Assembly (NCBI RefSeq): GCF_001437205.1 | Contig: NZ_JQAZ01000002.1 | Location: 1 to 64,000 of the forward strand | DNA length: 64,000 nucleotides | Direction of reading: 5' to 3' | Source: Lactobacillus selangorensis | GTDB taxonomy: Bacteria; Bacillota; Bacilli; Lactobacillales; Lactobacillaceae | Shown here: piece after piece, positions 1-8,275 of the stretch | How the letters are laid out: every line of letters begins with the position of its first letter | How positions within the stretch are numbered: the stretch's first letter is position 1 | Notes under the pieces: generated by a model | What the model was told of the DNA's origin: nothing | Database searches by the model: none | Seen by the model: the letters and a program-made list of their open reading frames with translations, nothing else | Translations under genes and position numbers: made by a program

Positions 1-44
1 GCGTGACAACGAAGTCAAAAAGCAACTTCTGTCGCGCTCCCTTT
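1..44 (-). repeat. Intergenic structured element, short form (copy R1, cut by window edge)
   Basis: Read on the minus strand this is GGGAGCGCGACAGAAGT, then GCTTTTT, then GACTTCGTTGTCACGC. It nearly matches 7009-7048 on the plus strand. The halves pair (GACAGAAGT with ACTTCGTTGTC), so it could act as a hairpin downstream of degV. The window edge prevents seeing whether more of the element follows. Confidence 0.75.
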
Positions 45-59
45 TACTTGCTTAAATTT

Positions 60-929
60 TTAGCCTTCGAATGTCTGCCAATCGGCAGCCCAAATCATGC
101 CCATCACTTTTTCACCGGTATGAACACCGACAACCGGTCCGATGTGACTGGTTTCGATTCGTACGTTGGGATGTTCGGTTTGAATCGTATCGACCCACGT
201 CTTGCTCTCAATCGGATTGTAACCGTCCACAATCGTTGCTTGAACCGGATAGGACACATTAGCAATGTCGTCGCTGAAATGCGTCTGAATGTATTTAAAC
301 GCCCTTTTCATGGTGCGTTCTTTGCCAATGGCAACGATTTTGCCGTCCGCATCGAAAGTCAGCAGCGGTTTAATTCGGAGCAGGTTGCCGACAAAGGCCG
401 CACTATTGGAGATACGGCCCGTCCGCAGCAAATGACGGATATCATCCACCACGAAGTAAACACCGAGTGTCTTCTGAAATTCAGCCAGAATCGGCATGAT
501 TTCAGCGGCCGTTTTGCCTGCTTGTACTAACCGAGCGGCCAATAAGGCCAAATCGGCTTCCCCAGCACTCGCCATTTTGGAATCAAACGGATAAACATGG
601 ATATTTTTAACGCTCGGCACAAACGCCTGTAAATTTTCGAAGAAAGTCGTAATGCCAGATGATAAATGGATCGAAATGACTTCATCATAGCCTTCAGCGG
701 CCAAACGATCGTAAACATCTTTCATCTGCGTCATTGTAATTTGTGAAGTCGTCGGTAACGTCACTGTATTTTTCAGCTTATCGTAAAATTCGTCCGAAGT
801 GATATCGACACCTTCCAGATAAGTCTTGCTTCCGAAAATAACGGTGATTGGAACAATCGTGATATGGTACTTTTGAGCGAGATCAGGTGCGAGATACGCC
901 GCACTGTCCGTGACAACTGCCGTTTTCAT
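60..929 (-). CDS. DegV family fatty-acid-binding protein
   Basis: A 289-residue protein with the DegV N-terminal signature MKTAVVTDSAAYL. It has the usual family length and the two-lobed EDD fold layout. The TTSQITMTQ segment near residue 60 sits where FakB/DegV proteins bind the fatty-acid carboxylate. Known members deliver exogenous fatty acids to the FakA kinase or bind lipid. No fakA is nearby, so the partner is unknown. The start was placed at the second ATG because AAGGGAG lies 8 nt upstream of it; the ATG six bases earlier is too close to that site. The gene is monocistronic and is followed by the R1 element. Family assignment is firm; the exact ligand is inferred. Confidence 0.9.
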   Translation of the reverse strand: MKTAVVTDSAAYLAPDLAQKYHITIVPITVIFGSKTYLEGVDITSDEFYDKLKNTVTLPTTSQITMTQMKDVYDRLAAEGYDEVISIHLSSGITTFFENLQAFVPSVKNIHVYPFDSKMASAGEADLALLAARLVQAGKTAAEIMPILAEFQKTLGVYFVVDDIRHLLRTGRISNSAAFVGNLLRIKPLLTFDADGKIVAIGKERTMKRAFKYIQTHFSDDIANVSYPVQATIVDGYNPIESKTWVDTIQTEHPNVRIETSHIGPVVGVHTGEKVMGMIWAADWQTFEG

Positions 930-1026
930 TCTCATAGCTCCCTTGGTATATTCAAATCAATTATGTTAAGTATATTTTTAAACTGAAAAGCGGTCAAATG
1001 TTTTCTGGTCAAATGATGTTTATCAT

Positions 1027-1056
1027 CAAAAAAGCCGGAACAAAAATTTTGTTCCG
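1027..1056 (-). terminator. Terminator of P-type ATPase gene
   Basis: Perfect hairpin arms CGGAACAAAA / TTTTGTTCCG with a minus-strand T-run, just after the stop codon at 1066. The opposite strand also has a T-rich tail. Confidence 0.85.
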
Positions 1057-1065
1057 ACTTTTGTT

Positions 1066-3903
1066 TTAAGCAGCTTTGTTGGCGATTGCTTCCGCTTTCT
1101 TGCGGGCATCATGGCGCCGCACAAAGTACTTCCGGAGTTCTTCGATGAGAACCAGCGGAATCGGAATGCAGATCAAGAAGAGCCATTCATTCCACTGCAA
1201 TGGTGCTGTATTGAAGATTCCTTGCAAAAATGGAATGTAAATCAAAGCAATAATCAAGCAGATTTCGAAGATGATTCCTTCCCAGACCCGTTTGTTGCTG
1301 AACAAACCAATCTTGAAGACGGAAATCTTCTTAGTCCGGCAGTTGATTGCTGCGGCAATCTGACAGAAAACGATCGCTGCTAATGTCATGGTTGTTGCTT
1401 CCCGATAGATTGGGGTACCGGAAGCGGCCAAAGCAACGTTCGGCCAGCCGCCGCGTACATGGTTGACGAAGAAGTAGGCTCCCAGTGAAATCAACGATGC
1501 GACTAAACCGTACCAGCCGAATGCCTTCGCAACCAACCCTTTCGAAATCAAATGATCCTTTTGCGAACGGGGCGGCTTCTGCATGGTCCCAGGTTCTGTT
1601 TGTTCGGTCCCCAAGCCTAAAGCCGGCAGCATATCGGTCCCTAAATCGACGGACAAAATCTGCATAACCGTCAATGGCAATGGAATCAAACCATTTGAGA
1701 ACAAGAAGGCAATCGATGGTGCGGCTTCAGGAGCGTTACTATTCAAGATGTACAGCAAGAACTTCTGAATGTTGCTGTAAACTGTCCGACCTTCTTCAAT
1801 GGCAGACACAATCGAAGCGAAGTTGTCATCGGTCAGAATCATATTGGCAGCTTCCTTCGCCACATCAGTCCCGTTTTTACCCATAGCAATCCCGATATCG
1901 GCTTTCTTCAAAGCCGGTGCATCGTTGACCCCATCACCGGTAACGGCAACAATATTGCCCATTTCCTGCAAGGCGTTCACAATGCGATACTTCTGTTCTG
2001 GTGCCATCCGGGCAAAGATGATTGGGCCCCGTAAAGCGTCCTTCAATTCTTTGTCGTTCATTTTGGCCAATTGCGGTCCGGTAACAACTTCACAGTCTTC
2101 ATCTGGTCCGATAATGCCGATTTTTCGTGAAATGCTTTCAGCAGTCAAACCATAATCACCAGTAACCATGATGACTTTGATGCTGGCCTCATGGCATTCT
2201 TTGATGGCTTGTGCCACTTCTGGACGGGGCGGATCACTCATGGCAATCAGCCCGACAAAGACCATCTGTTGTTCGACATTGTCAATCGAATAATCATCTA
2301 ATGAATCCGGCAAATCGGTTTTGCCTTTGACAATATCACGGTAGCCGACCCCAAGGACACGCAGTCCTTCTTTGGCAAAGGAATCATTTTGCGCCATAAT
2401 CTTGTTCTTCAGCTCGTCCGACAACGGCTGCACTTGCCCATCTTTCAAATAAGCAGTGCTGACGGCCAGCACTTCACTTGGTGCCCCTTTAATATAGGCC
2501 ACTCGTTCGGTGTCGCTGACCTTCTGAATCGTGGTCATCCGTTTCCGATCGGAATCAAATGGAATTTCTTTGACACGTGGCAATTGTTTGTGCAAATCAT
2601 CTAAATTGATTCCGGATTTTTGCGCAGCGACGCCTAAGCAAGCTTCGGTTGGATCGCCCAAAACGGTGTACTTCGGGTTTTTCTCCGTTGGGGCAACAAC
2701 ACGGGCATTGCTATCCAATGCGGCACCCGTCAGCAGCGTATTCAAATCCGAATCATTTTTAGCTTCAACCTGCTTGCCATCCGCCTGCACTTGCCCATCC
2801 GGTGAATAGCCCAAACCAGTAACAGTCAGACTTTCTTTTGGCAGCCATAATTGCTGCACAGTCATCTGATTTTGCGTCAAAGTCCCGGTCTTATCGGAAC
2901 AAATGACATTGGTTGACCCTAATGTTTCAACACTCGATAATTGTTTGACTAAAGCGTGTTTCTTAGCCATCCGATTGGTGGCCGCAGCCAATGACAGCGT
3001 TACGGTTGGCAGTAGACCTTCTGGAATGAAGGCAACAACCATGCCGAGCGCAAAAATAAAGGCTTGGGCCCATGGATAATGCACAATAAAGATGGCGGCA
3101 ACAAAGAATAAAACGCCCATCGTGATTGCCAGCAATGAAATCTGCCGTGTCAGCACGTCGAGCTCTTTTTCCAATGGACTTGGTTTCGGTTTGACCGATT
3201 GCGTCAATTGCGCAATGTGACCGAATTCGGTGTTCATCCCAGTTGAGAGAACCACACCAGTGCCGCTCCCAGTTGAAATACTGGTCCCCGCATAGAGAAT
3301 GTTGTTCTCGTCGTAACGGCCCTTTGTATTCGCATCGACTTTCAAACTCTTGGCGATCGGATTGGATTCACCTGTTAAAGCGGCTTGATCAGCCTTTAAA
3401 TCGGTGGAAGAAATCAGCCGCATATCTGCGGCGACATTGTCACCTTCTTCAAAGGCAATCACATCGCCCGGCACGACGTCTTGGGCTAAGATCTGCTGCT
3501 GCTTGCCATCCCGCATTGCACGGACATAAGACGGCAGCATTTTACTCAAGGCATCGGTTGCCTTGGTCGCCTGAAATTCTTGCCAGAAACTAAAGATCCC
3601 ATTGATAATATTCACTAACCAGATTGCGATCCCCATCGTCATCATGCCGGCAAACATCGCTACGGCACCACCGACCCAGAGTAAGATCGCCATCAGGCTG
3701 GTGAAATTTTTCAAAAAGCGAAGAATGAGGGGTTCTTGTTTTTTCTTCTGAATGACATTTTCCCCATATTTTTCTTCACGCTTTTTTGCTTCTGCACTCG
3801 TTAAACCTTGTGCACTCGTTCCAAGCTGCTGATAAACCTCTTGAATATCAGCCTGGGAGAAGGCCTTGATTTGCTGCGCCTCATCCCCTGAAGATTTCTG
3901 CAT
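1066..3903 (-). CDS. Cation-transporting P2-type ATPase (PacL-like)
   Basis: A 945-residue integral membrane pump. It has an N-terminal cation-ATPase domain (residues 15-80), TGES actuator motif (178-181), PEGLLP in transmembrane helix 4 (294-299), the phosphorylation motif CSDKTGTLT with Asp337, a large nucleotide-binding domain, the GDGVNDAPALKKADIGIAMG hinge and a six-helix C-terminal block. PEGLLPTVT resembles the Na,K/SERCA-type P2 ATPases more than MgtA (PEMLP). The transported ion cannot be read from sequence; Ca2+ or Na+ are the reasonable options. The RBS is AAGGGACGG. A TATAAT lies about 75 nt upstream on the minus strand. The gene is single, with its own terminator. Confidence 0.92.
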   Translation of the reverse strand: MQKSSGDEAQQIKAFSQADIQEVYQQLGTSAQGLTSAEAKKREEKYGENVIQKKKQEPLILRFLKNFTSLMAILLWVGGAVAMFAGMMTMGIAIWLVNIINGIFSFWQEFQATKATDALSKMLPSYVRAMRDGKQQQILAQDVVPGDVIAFEEGDNVAADMRLISSTDLKADQAALTGESNPIAKSLKVDANTKGRYDENNILYAGTSISTGSGTGVVLSTGMNTEFGHIAQLTQSVKPKPSPLEKELDVLTRQISLLAITMGVLFFVAAIFIVHYPWAQAFIFALGMVVAFIPEGLLPTVTLSLAAATNRMAKKHALVKQLSSVETLGSTNVICSDKTGTLTQNQMTVQQLWLPKESLTVTGLGYSPDGQVQADGKQVEAKNDSDLNTLLTGAALDSNARVVAPTEKNPKYTVLGDPTEACLGVAAQKSGINLDDLHKQLPRVKEIPFDSDRKRMTTIQKVSDTERVAYIKGAPSEVLAVSTAYLKDGQVQPLSDELKNKIMAQNDSFAKEGLRVLGVGYRDIVKGKTDLPDSLDDYSIDNVEQQMVFVGLIAMSDPPRPEVAQAIKECHEASIKVIMVTGDYGLTAESISRKIGIIGPDEDCEVVTGPQLAKMNDKELKDALRGPIIFARMAPEQKYRIVNALQEMGNIVAVTGDGVNDAPALKKADIGIAMGKNGTDVAKEAANMILTDDNFASIVSAIEEGRTVYSNIQKFLLYILNSNAPEAAPSIAFLFSNGLIPLPLTVMQILSVDLGTDMLPALGLGTEQTEPGTMQKPPRSQKDHLISKGLVAKAFGWYGLVASLISLGAYFFVNHVRGGWPNVALAASGTPIYREATTMTLAAIVFCQIAAAINCRTKKISVFKIGLFSNKRVWEGIIFEICLIIALIYIPFLQGIFNTAPLQWNEWLFLICIPIPLVLIEELRKYFVRRHDARKKAEAIANKAA

Positions 3904-4075
3904 ATTGATCCGTCCCTTATCTCTAAATTAAAAAAATCCTGAAAACGTTTGCTACGCGTCCTCATAGGCAACGTAATTATAACACATGCCCCGATTTCAT
4001 GACGCACTCGAAATAATGGGGCCTTGCTGGGTCGTAAAAACCTTGTCTACCAACTCACAACGAGCACTGTAACAC

Positions 4076-4117
4076 AAAAAGACGAATGAGAAAACAGACA
4101 ATTCTGTCTCATTCGTC
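4076..4117 (-). terminator. Terminator of marR-TVP38 operon
   Basis: Hairpin arms GACGAATGAGA / TCTCATTCGTC with an inner AGAC/GTCT pairing, followed by TTTTT on the minus strand. Confidence 0.85.
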
Positions 4118-4121
4118 CGAT

Positions 4122-4709
4122 TTAAATCGTTTTATGAAAGACGTAGGTCAGGAAAAAGCTGTAGAGCCCGATCGAAAAGGGCTTGAGCAGGATGATCGTC
4201 ACCAGATATTCCCGAAACGGGAGTTTGCTCAGTCCCGAAACGAGGCAGACGATGTCATCGGGTGCAAAAGGAATCAGCAACGTTCCAATCAGCACTTTTT
4301 CCATATTCTGCGATTGATTTTCGGCGATTCGTTCATACTTGGCAAAACTTTTTTCCGAAAACAAGTAAGCCAATAAACGAACGCCGACATGACGGACCAG
4401 CAAAAAGCCGACAATTTCACCGGCCACGATTCCTAAGTAACTGTATAAAATGCCGCCCCAGAATCCGAACAACAAGGAACCAAGCAGCACTGACAAGCCG
4501 CCGGGCAGAATCGGTACTAACACTTGTACCGCCTGAAACAGCATAAAGCCGATTGGCGCATACGCACCCCAAGTCTGCAAAGTGGCTTGTAATTTAGCGA
4601 CTGCAGATTGCGAACCGGCCGCATGGAGCCGCCAGATAAAATAAATAAAAACGGCCAGCCCCGCAATTGGAATCAAGGTTACGATGGTGCGCACAATCCG
4701 CTTCATCAT
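4122..4709 (-). CDS. TVP38/TMEM64 (VTT-domain) family membrane protein
   Basis: A 195-residue polytopic protein. It has an N-terminal helix (residues 5-25), a long hydrophobic core with the family hairpin PILPGGLSVLLGSLLFG (about 68-85), GxxxGE in the next helix (IVAGEIVGF) and a second re-entrant segment around FAPDDIVCLVSGL. This is the SNARE-associated/VTT family; relatives include DedA proteins and lipid scramblases, but the substrate here is unknown. Its ATG overlaps the stop of the upstream MarR gene (TAATG), so translation is coupled. The regulator-coupled arrangement suggests the protein belongs to an oxidative or membrane stress response; this is inference. Confidence 0.85.
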   Translation of the reverse strand: MMKRIVRTIVTLIPIAGLAVFIYFIWRLHAAGSQSAVAKLQATLQTWGAYAPIGFMLFQAVQVLVPILPGGLSVLLGSLLFGFWGGILYSYLGIVAGEIVGFLLVRHVGVRLLAYLFSEKSFAKYERIAENQSQNMEKVLIGTLLIPFAPDDIVCLVSGLSKLPFREYLVTIILLKPFSIGLYSFFLTYVFHKTI

Positions 4710-5173
4710 TATACTTCAGCTAGATGCGGTTCTTTTGCTTCAGCATCCTTGACCCGCTGATTGATTTGATCGACCATGGTAATCAGCTGATGAATCTCAT
4801 CATACGAATACCCCATATTGTCCAAGCAAGAAGATACTTCCGCCATGATTTGTGGTTTCAGCTTTTTGGCCTTGGGCGTTAATGAAACGATCACCTTGCG
4901 CTCATCGACACGTGACCGCTCCCGTGTCAGCCAGCCCCGTTTTTCCAGCAATTTCAGTAATGGTGTCAATGTCCCGCTATCGAGCTCCAAAACCTTTCCC
5001 AAGTCATTGACGGTCGAATGGTCATGTTCCCATAGCGCCAATAATGTAATGTACTGTACGTAGGTCAAGTAATACTTTTTGAGCGGTACCGCATAAAACC
5101 GATTGTACTCTTTTGCCGTTTTATAAATGGCAAAACACAGCTGATCTTTTAATAACAGATCTTCATCTGCCAT
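4709..5173 (-). CDS. MarR-family regulator, OhrR-like organic-hydroperoxide sensor
   Basis: A 154-residue winged-helix repressor. The N-terminus aligns with Bacillus OhrR: Cys13 (LCFAIYK) falls where the reactive Cys15 lies, and Tyr17, Tyr27 and Tyr38 match OhrR Tyr19, Tyr29 and Tyr40, which hydrogen-bond the sensing cysteine. The recognition helix region is LDSGTLTPLLKLLEKRGWL, and the wing RSRVDERKVIVSLT is typical. The start is the ATG 6 nt after GGAGGGG; an upstream in-frame TTG lies inside that ribosome site. No ohr peroxidase gene is adjacent. Instead the gene is coupled to a TVP38-family membrane protein. Probable autoregulation: an AT-rich inverted repeat lies over the promoter at 5281-5317. 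Confidence 0.85.
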   Translation of the reverse strand: MADEDLLLKDQLCFAIYKTAKEYNRFYAVPLKKYYLTYVQYITLLALWEHDHSTVNDLGKVLELDSGTLTPLLKLLEKRGWLTRERSRVDERKVIVSLTPKAKKLKPQIMAEVSSCLDNMGYSYDEIHQLITMVDQINQRVKDAEAKEPHLAEV

Positions 5174-5280
5174 GAAAGTCCCCTCCAATAAATGGCATAC
5201 CGCTCATTACAGAAAATCCATTTGCAATTAGACTTGTGCCAATGCCCTCAACTTAGGCGTTTCGCGATTGATTATGATAA

Positions 5281-5332
5281 AATTTATATTCCGATCAACT
5301 TTATTATACAAAATTTACTTTTAGCAAGCAAA
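5281..5332 (-). promoter_or_regulatory. Promoter and candidate operator of ohrR-like gene
   Basis: On the minus strand, TTGCTT (5327-5332) and TATAAT (5304-5309) are 17 bp apart. An imperfect inverted repeat, AAATTTTGTATA with TATAAATTT (5281-5317), covers the -10 and start region, a normal place for a MarR operator. The rest of the 350-bp gap (5174-5525) holds only the next terminator. Confidence 0.55.
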
Positions 5333-5466
5333 GCCCGTCGCTTCAAAAACAGCCTATTGCAACTGCCGCCATTCTTTTTCTGAGGACCAGCTTTGCTTTC
5401 GGCCGGCTTAAAAAAAGTGTCACAAAATCTGTGCAAACCTGCATCAATCTATTTTAACATGACCAA

Positions 5467-5505
5467 TAAAAAAGGAGCTGCGCATTGATTTACATGTGCA
5501 GCTCC
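5467..5505 (-). terminator. Terminator of 286-aa membrane protein gene
   Basis: GGAGCTGC / GCAGCTCC stem followed by TTTTTT on the minus strand, 20 nt after the stop codon. Confidence 0.85.
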
Positions 5506-5525
5506 TGTTCATAAAATTTAATTGA

Positions 5526-6386
5526 TTAACGTCGGCGGCCCATCAAAGAAAAGAGCCACAAGACCAATCCGACGACAAGGGCAATGGCCCCGCCGAGCAT
5601 GTAAGTCTGACTGACGCCAGTTATGAGCTGCTGGGCAATATTGGCAACATCGGTATTTTCAATCGTACCGACAACAATATTCTGAGCTACAGCAGTCGTG
5701 CCCATAAACCCTAAGAGGACCCAGAGTAATCCAGCCCAGAAAGCAGCTCCACCGAAGTAACGGCAGAAACTGCTCAAATGGGCCATGATAAAGAGCCATA
5801 ACCCAAGTGCCAGCGAAACGACTAGCCCGCCCCAGAATAAGGCGGCTGTATAAAATTCAGCATCATGCAAAACGGCAACGACTTTCTTCAAGGAATACTG
5901 GTCACTGATTTTCGTCTGCACTTTTTGAGCAGCGGAATTGATAAACGGCTGAATCAGCGCTTGAACTGTACTGCTTAGGGTCAGGCTGTTTTCAGCGGCA
6001 ACATTATTCAGATTCGTTGTCAACTGCGTTGAAATTGTGCTCGTCGATAACGGTGTCGTATCGCCATGATAAAGATTGGTTACAGTTGTCGTCAGATCCG
6101 TCTTGATGTCAGCCTTGGTCACTAAATCTTTCGTCAGTTCAGATGGCAGCCCATTTTCTGTGGCCACTGTCTGAATTTGTTTATCCGTGGCTTTGGTAAT
6201 TGCAGATAAATTTTGGGACGAAGTTAACGTATTCGTCACATAATTGACGTTTAAAACGGTTTGCCGTGTTAAGAATGCACCGACCGTCACAAATAAGGAG
6301 ATCGTCAGGAGAAAACCAAGAAACCGGCTCAAACCACGATGAGTAGGCTTGGCCGTCTTTTGTTGATGATGAGCTGCTTCACGCAT
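5526..6386 (-). CDS. Membrane protein of unknown function with long extracytoplasmic loop
   Basis: A 286-residue protein. One transmembrane helix lies near residues 22-42. A Thr/Ser/Asn-rich loop of about 130 residues (about 45-175), with many TTxxT stretches and no cysteines, is probably outside the cell. Three further helices follow (about 182-205, 212-235, 262-282), and the tail is MGRRR. No enzymatic motif is visible. The architecture (first TM, extracellular domain, C-terminal TM cluster) recurs in uncharacterised lactobacillar envelope proteins. An extended -10 (TGCTAGAAT) lies about 50 bp upstream. The gene is single, with its own terminator. Function is not assigned. Confidence 0.75.
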   Translation of the reverse strand: MREAAHHQQKTAKPTHRGLSRFLGFLLTISLFVTVGAFLTRQTVLNVNYVTNTLTSSQNLSAITKATDKQIQTVATENGLPSELTKDLVTKADIKTDLTTTVTNLYHGDTTPLSTSTISTQLTTNLNNVAAENSLTLSSTVQALIQPFINSAAQKVQTKISDQYSLKKVVAVLHDAEFYTAALFWGGLVVSLALGLWLFIMAHLSSFCRYFGGAAFWAGLLWVLLGFMGTTAVAQNIVVGTIENTDVANIAQQLITGVSQTYMLGGAIALVVGLVLWLFSLMGRRR

Positions 6387-6525
6387 ATTCCCATTCCCTT
6401 CTATTTTGTTCCATAGAATTGCTTTGGTCTAATTCTAGCATATTTCAAAAGATTCTAGAAATTGAGCCGCCCTAACTAAAGAAGTGTGATACATTAAAAC
6501 CAATGCTATAAAGGTTGGTGAAAAA

Positions 6526-6999
6526 ATGACAGCTCCTATTTATATTTTATATATTTCCATCTCCGGCAACACCCATGCCTTCATCGAAGAACTCAGCGAT
6601 TATGCACAGCAGCAGCATGCTTTGAACGATAATCAGCCGGTCATCCATGCCAAAGAAATTTCAGATGCGGATGCACCTGAACGTGAATCACATGCCTATT
6701 TTGCCTTTGTGCCCACTTACTTAGATGGCGGCAACGGAATCGATAATGGCGTCAAAGAGTTGATGACCAACTCACTGGGCGAATACATTGCCTATGATGA
6801 CAATCGGACGCGCTGTCTTGGGATTGTCGGCAGCGGCAATAAAAACTTCAATTTGCAGTACTGTCTGACTGCCAAACGATATGCCCATGATTACGGCTTC
6901 CCATTTTTGGATGATTACGAATTACGGGGCACCCAAAGCGATGTCGAACGAATCTATGCCACGCTCGTCAACACCCAAAATGCACATCAGGAAGCTTAA
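6526..6999 (+). CDS. nrdI: NrdI-like flavodoxin (ribonucleotide reductase activase)
   Basis: A 157-residue flavoprotein with the N-terminal FMN phosphate loop YISISGNTHAF (residues 9-19), a second loop VPTYLDGGNGIDNG (about 65-78) and a third loop GIVGSGNKNFN (about 103-113). This is the NrdI pattern. NrdI reduces oxygen to superoxide to assemble the Mn(III)2-tyrosyl cofactor of class Ib reductase NrdF. It is an orphan here: no nrdE, nrdF or nrdH lies nearby. An extended -10 TGCTATAAA lies 15 bp before the ribosome site. Downstream are the R2 and T1 repeat elements. Confidence 0.85.
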   Translation: MTAPIYILYISISGNTHAFIEELSDYAQQQHALNDNQPVIHAKEISDADAPERESHAYFAFVPTYLDGGNGIDNGVKELMTNSLGEYIAYDDNRTRCLGIVGSGNKNFNLQYCLTAKRYAHDYGFPFLDDYELRGTQSDVERIYATLVNTQNAHQEA

Positions 7000-7005
7000 C
7001 TAAAA

Positions 7006-7118
7006 GGGAGCGGGACAGAAGTCGCTTTTTGACTTCGTTGTCACGCCCCCGCGAGGACAGCTAGGTATTTACTTAGCTGGTTACTGCGCAATGTAAATAC
7101 CAGATGGCTACCGCGTTT
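7006..7118 (+). repeat. Structured element, short form (copy R2) plus second long hairpin
   Basis: The first 43 bp match copy R1 (1-44, minus): GGGAGCGGGACAGAAGT, GCTTTTT, GACTTCGTTGTCACGC. Next comes a long imperfect hairpin with arms GGTATTTAC / GTAAATACC (about 7070-7103) and outer AGC/GCT and CGCG pairings. It sits between the nrdI stop and the T1 terminator element. No ORF with a ribosome site is present. Confidence 0.75.
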
Positions 7119-7225
7119 CGCAAATTTATACAATTAAAACAAAAATGACTCTTTAAATGCAAAAATTGCATTTTAAAGAGTCATTTTTCGTGAAAGAGAC
7201 ACTTAGGTCACAGCCTCTTTTTTGC
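7104..7225 (+). repeat. Terminator-bearing repeat, copy T1
   Basis: About 120 bp nearly identical to the reverse complement of 41993-42118. Shared blocks in order are GCTACCGCGTTTCGCAAATT, the TGACTCTTTA hairpin, CGTGAAAGAGACACT and GTCACNGCCTCTTTTT. It lies between the convergent genes nrdI and the aldo/keto reductase and provides terminators for both. Confidence 0.85.
7139..7188. terminator. Bidirectional terminator inside T1
   Basis: Nearly perfect stem AAAATGACTCTTTAAATGCA / TGCATTTTAAAGAGTCATTTT with T-runs on both strands. It serves nrdI (plus) and the aldo/keto reductase gene (minus). Confidence 0.9.
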
Positions 7226-7230
7226 ACCTA

Positions 7231-8157
7231 TTATTTCTTGTAATCGACTGGGAAGTCCTTCGCATCCGGCCACTGATCGACTTCATCGTGATAAGCATTC
7301 TGCTTATGCGGGGTGTGCCAGTCAAAGTCCTGATACCATAAACTGCGCTTGTTCTGATTGAGCAGCGAAATGGCGCCCATATCATCATCGCTCAATTCAA
7401 AGTCGTAAATATCTGCATTCTGTTCAATCCGCTGTGCATGAACGGACTTAGGAATGGTGATGATGTTGCTCTGCAGGTCCCAACGTAAAATGACCTGCGC
7501 AACCGACTTGCCGTATTGATCGGCAATCTTCTTCAGCTTAGGATCATTCAAGGCTTGGCCGCCACCTAATGGCGACCATGCTTCAATCTTCATGTCGATT
7601 TTCTTGGCATAATCGCGCATCTCTTCTTGCTGCAGCAATGGGTTGAATTCGATCTGATCGACAGCTGGTGTTACCGTTGCATCCTGCAAAAGGTCGTCCA
7701 TATGTTCCTGATCGAAATTAGAAACACCAATCGACTTCACTTTGCCTTCTGAATACAGTTTTTCCAGTGCCTGCCAGGTTTCCTTGTACAACCCATCAAC
7801 AGGCCAATGAATCAGATACAGGTCCAAGTAGTCCAGCCCTAATCGATCCAAACTGCCCTGGAAATTATCCAATGTCTTCTGGTAGCCTTGGTCGCCATTG
7901 AACACTTTAGTAGTAATAAAGAGATCTTCCCGTTTCTTGCCAGTGGCGGCTAATCCTTTGCGAATCCCGTCGCCGACACCGGCTTCATTCCCGTACTGCT
8001 TTGCTGTATCAATCAGCAGGTACCCGTCTTTGATCGCCGTTTCAACGGCAAAAGATGCTTCATGCAAAGTTGCTTTCCAGACGCCTAAACCTTCAACCGG
8101 CATTTTTTGACCGTTATTCAAGGTAACTTTGGACGACAAACTTAATTCATCACTCAT
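7231..8157 (-). CDS. Aldo/keto reductase (2,5-diketo-gluconate reductase type)
   Basis: A 308-residue NADPH-dependent oxidoreductase with a TIM-barrel fold. The catalytic tetrad is visible: Asp and Tyr in DTAKQYGNE (about residues 50-58), Lys in FITTKVF (about 83) and His in LYLIHWP (about 115). GVSNFDQEHM and the coenzyme-binding IPKSVHAQRIEQN are also present. It reduces carbonyls of small aldehydes or ketones; the natural substrate is unknown. The start at 8157 was chosen because AAAAAAGGGAGGTC precedes it; about 47 extra in-frame codons upstream have no such site and run into the terminator of the gene before. Confidence 0.92.
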   Translation of the reverse strand: MSDELSLSSKVTLNNGQKMPVEGLGVWKATLHEASFAVETAIKDGYLLIDTAKQYGNEAGVGDGIRKGLAATGKKREDLFITTKVFNGDQGYQKTLDNFQGSLDRLGLDYLDLYLIHWPVDGLYKETWQALEKLYSEGKVKSIGVSNFDQEHMDDLLQDATVTPAVDQIEFNPLLQQEEMRDYAKKIDMKIEAWSPLGGGQALNDPKLKKIADQYGKSVAQVILRWDLQSNIITIPKSVHAQRIEQNADIYDFELSDDDMGAISLLNQNKRSLWYQDFDWHTPHKQNAYHDEVDQWPDAKDFPVDYKK

Positions 8158-8236
8158 ATCTGGACCTCCCTTTTTTAATCGCTTCCACCGTACAACACTT
8201 TGAAGCCAACTGTCAAAATAAAACGTACGTGAATTT

Positions 8237-8268
8237 AAAAGGGCGGCCGTGACTTGTGCCACGACCGC
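8237..8268 (-). terminator. Terminator of HAD phosphatase gene
   Basis: GCGGTCGTG / CACGGCCGC stem with a wobble pair, followed by CCTTTT on the minus strand, 8 nt after the stop. Confidence 0.75.
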
Positions 8269-8275
8269 TTGCTTC

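Noticed and set aside
3-530. A 175-codon plus-strand frame opposite degV
   Set aside because: It is antisense to a clear DegV gene, begins inside the R1 repeat and has no ribosome site or domain.
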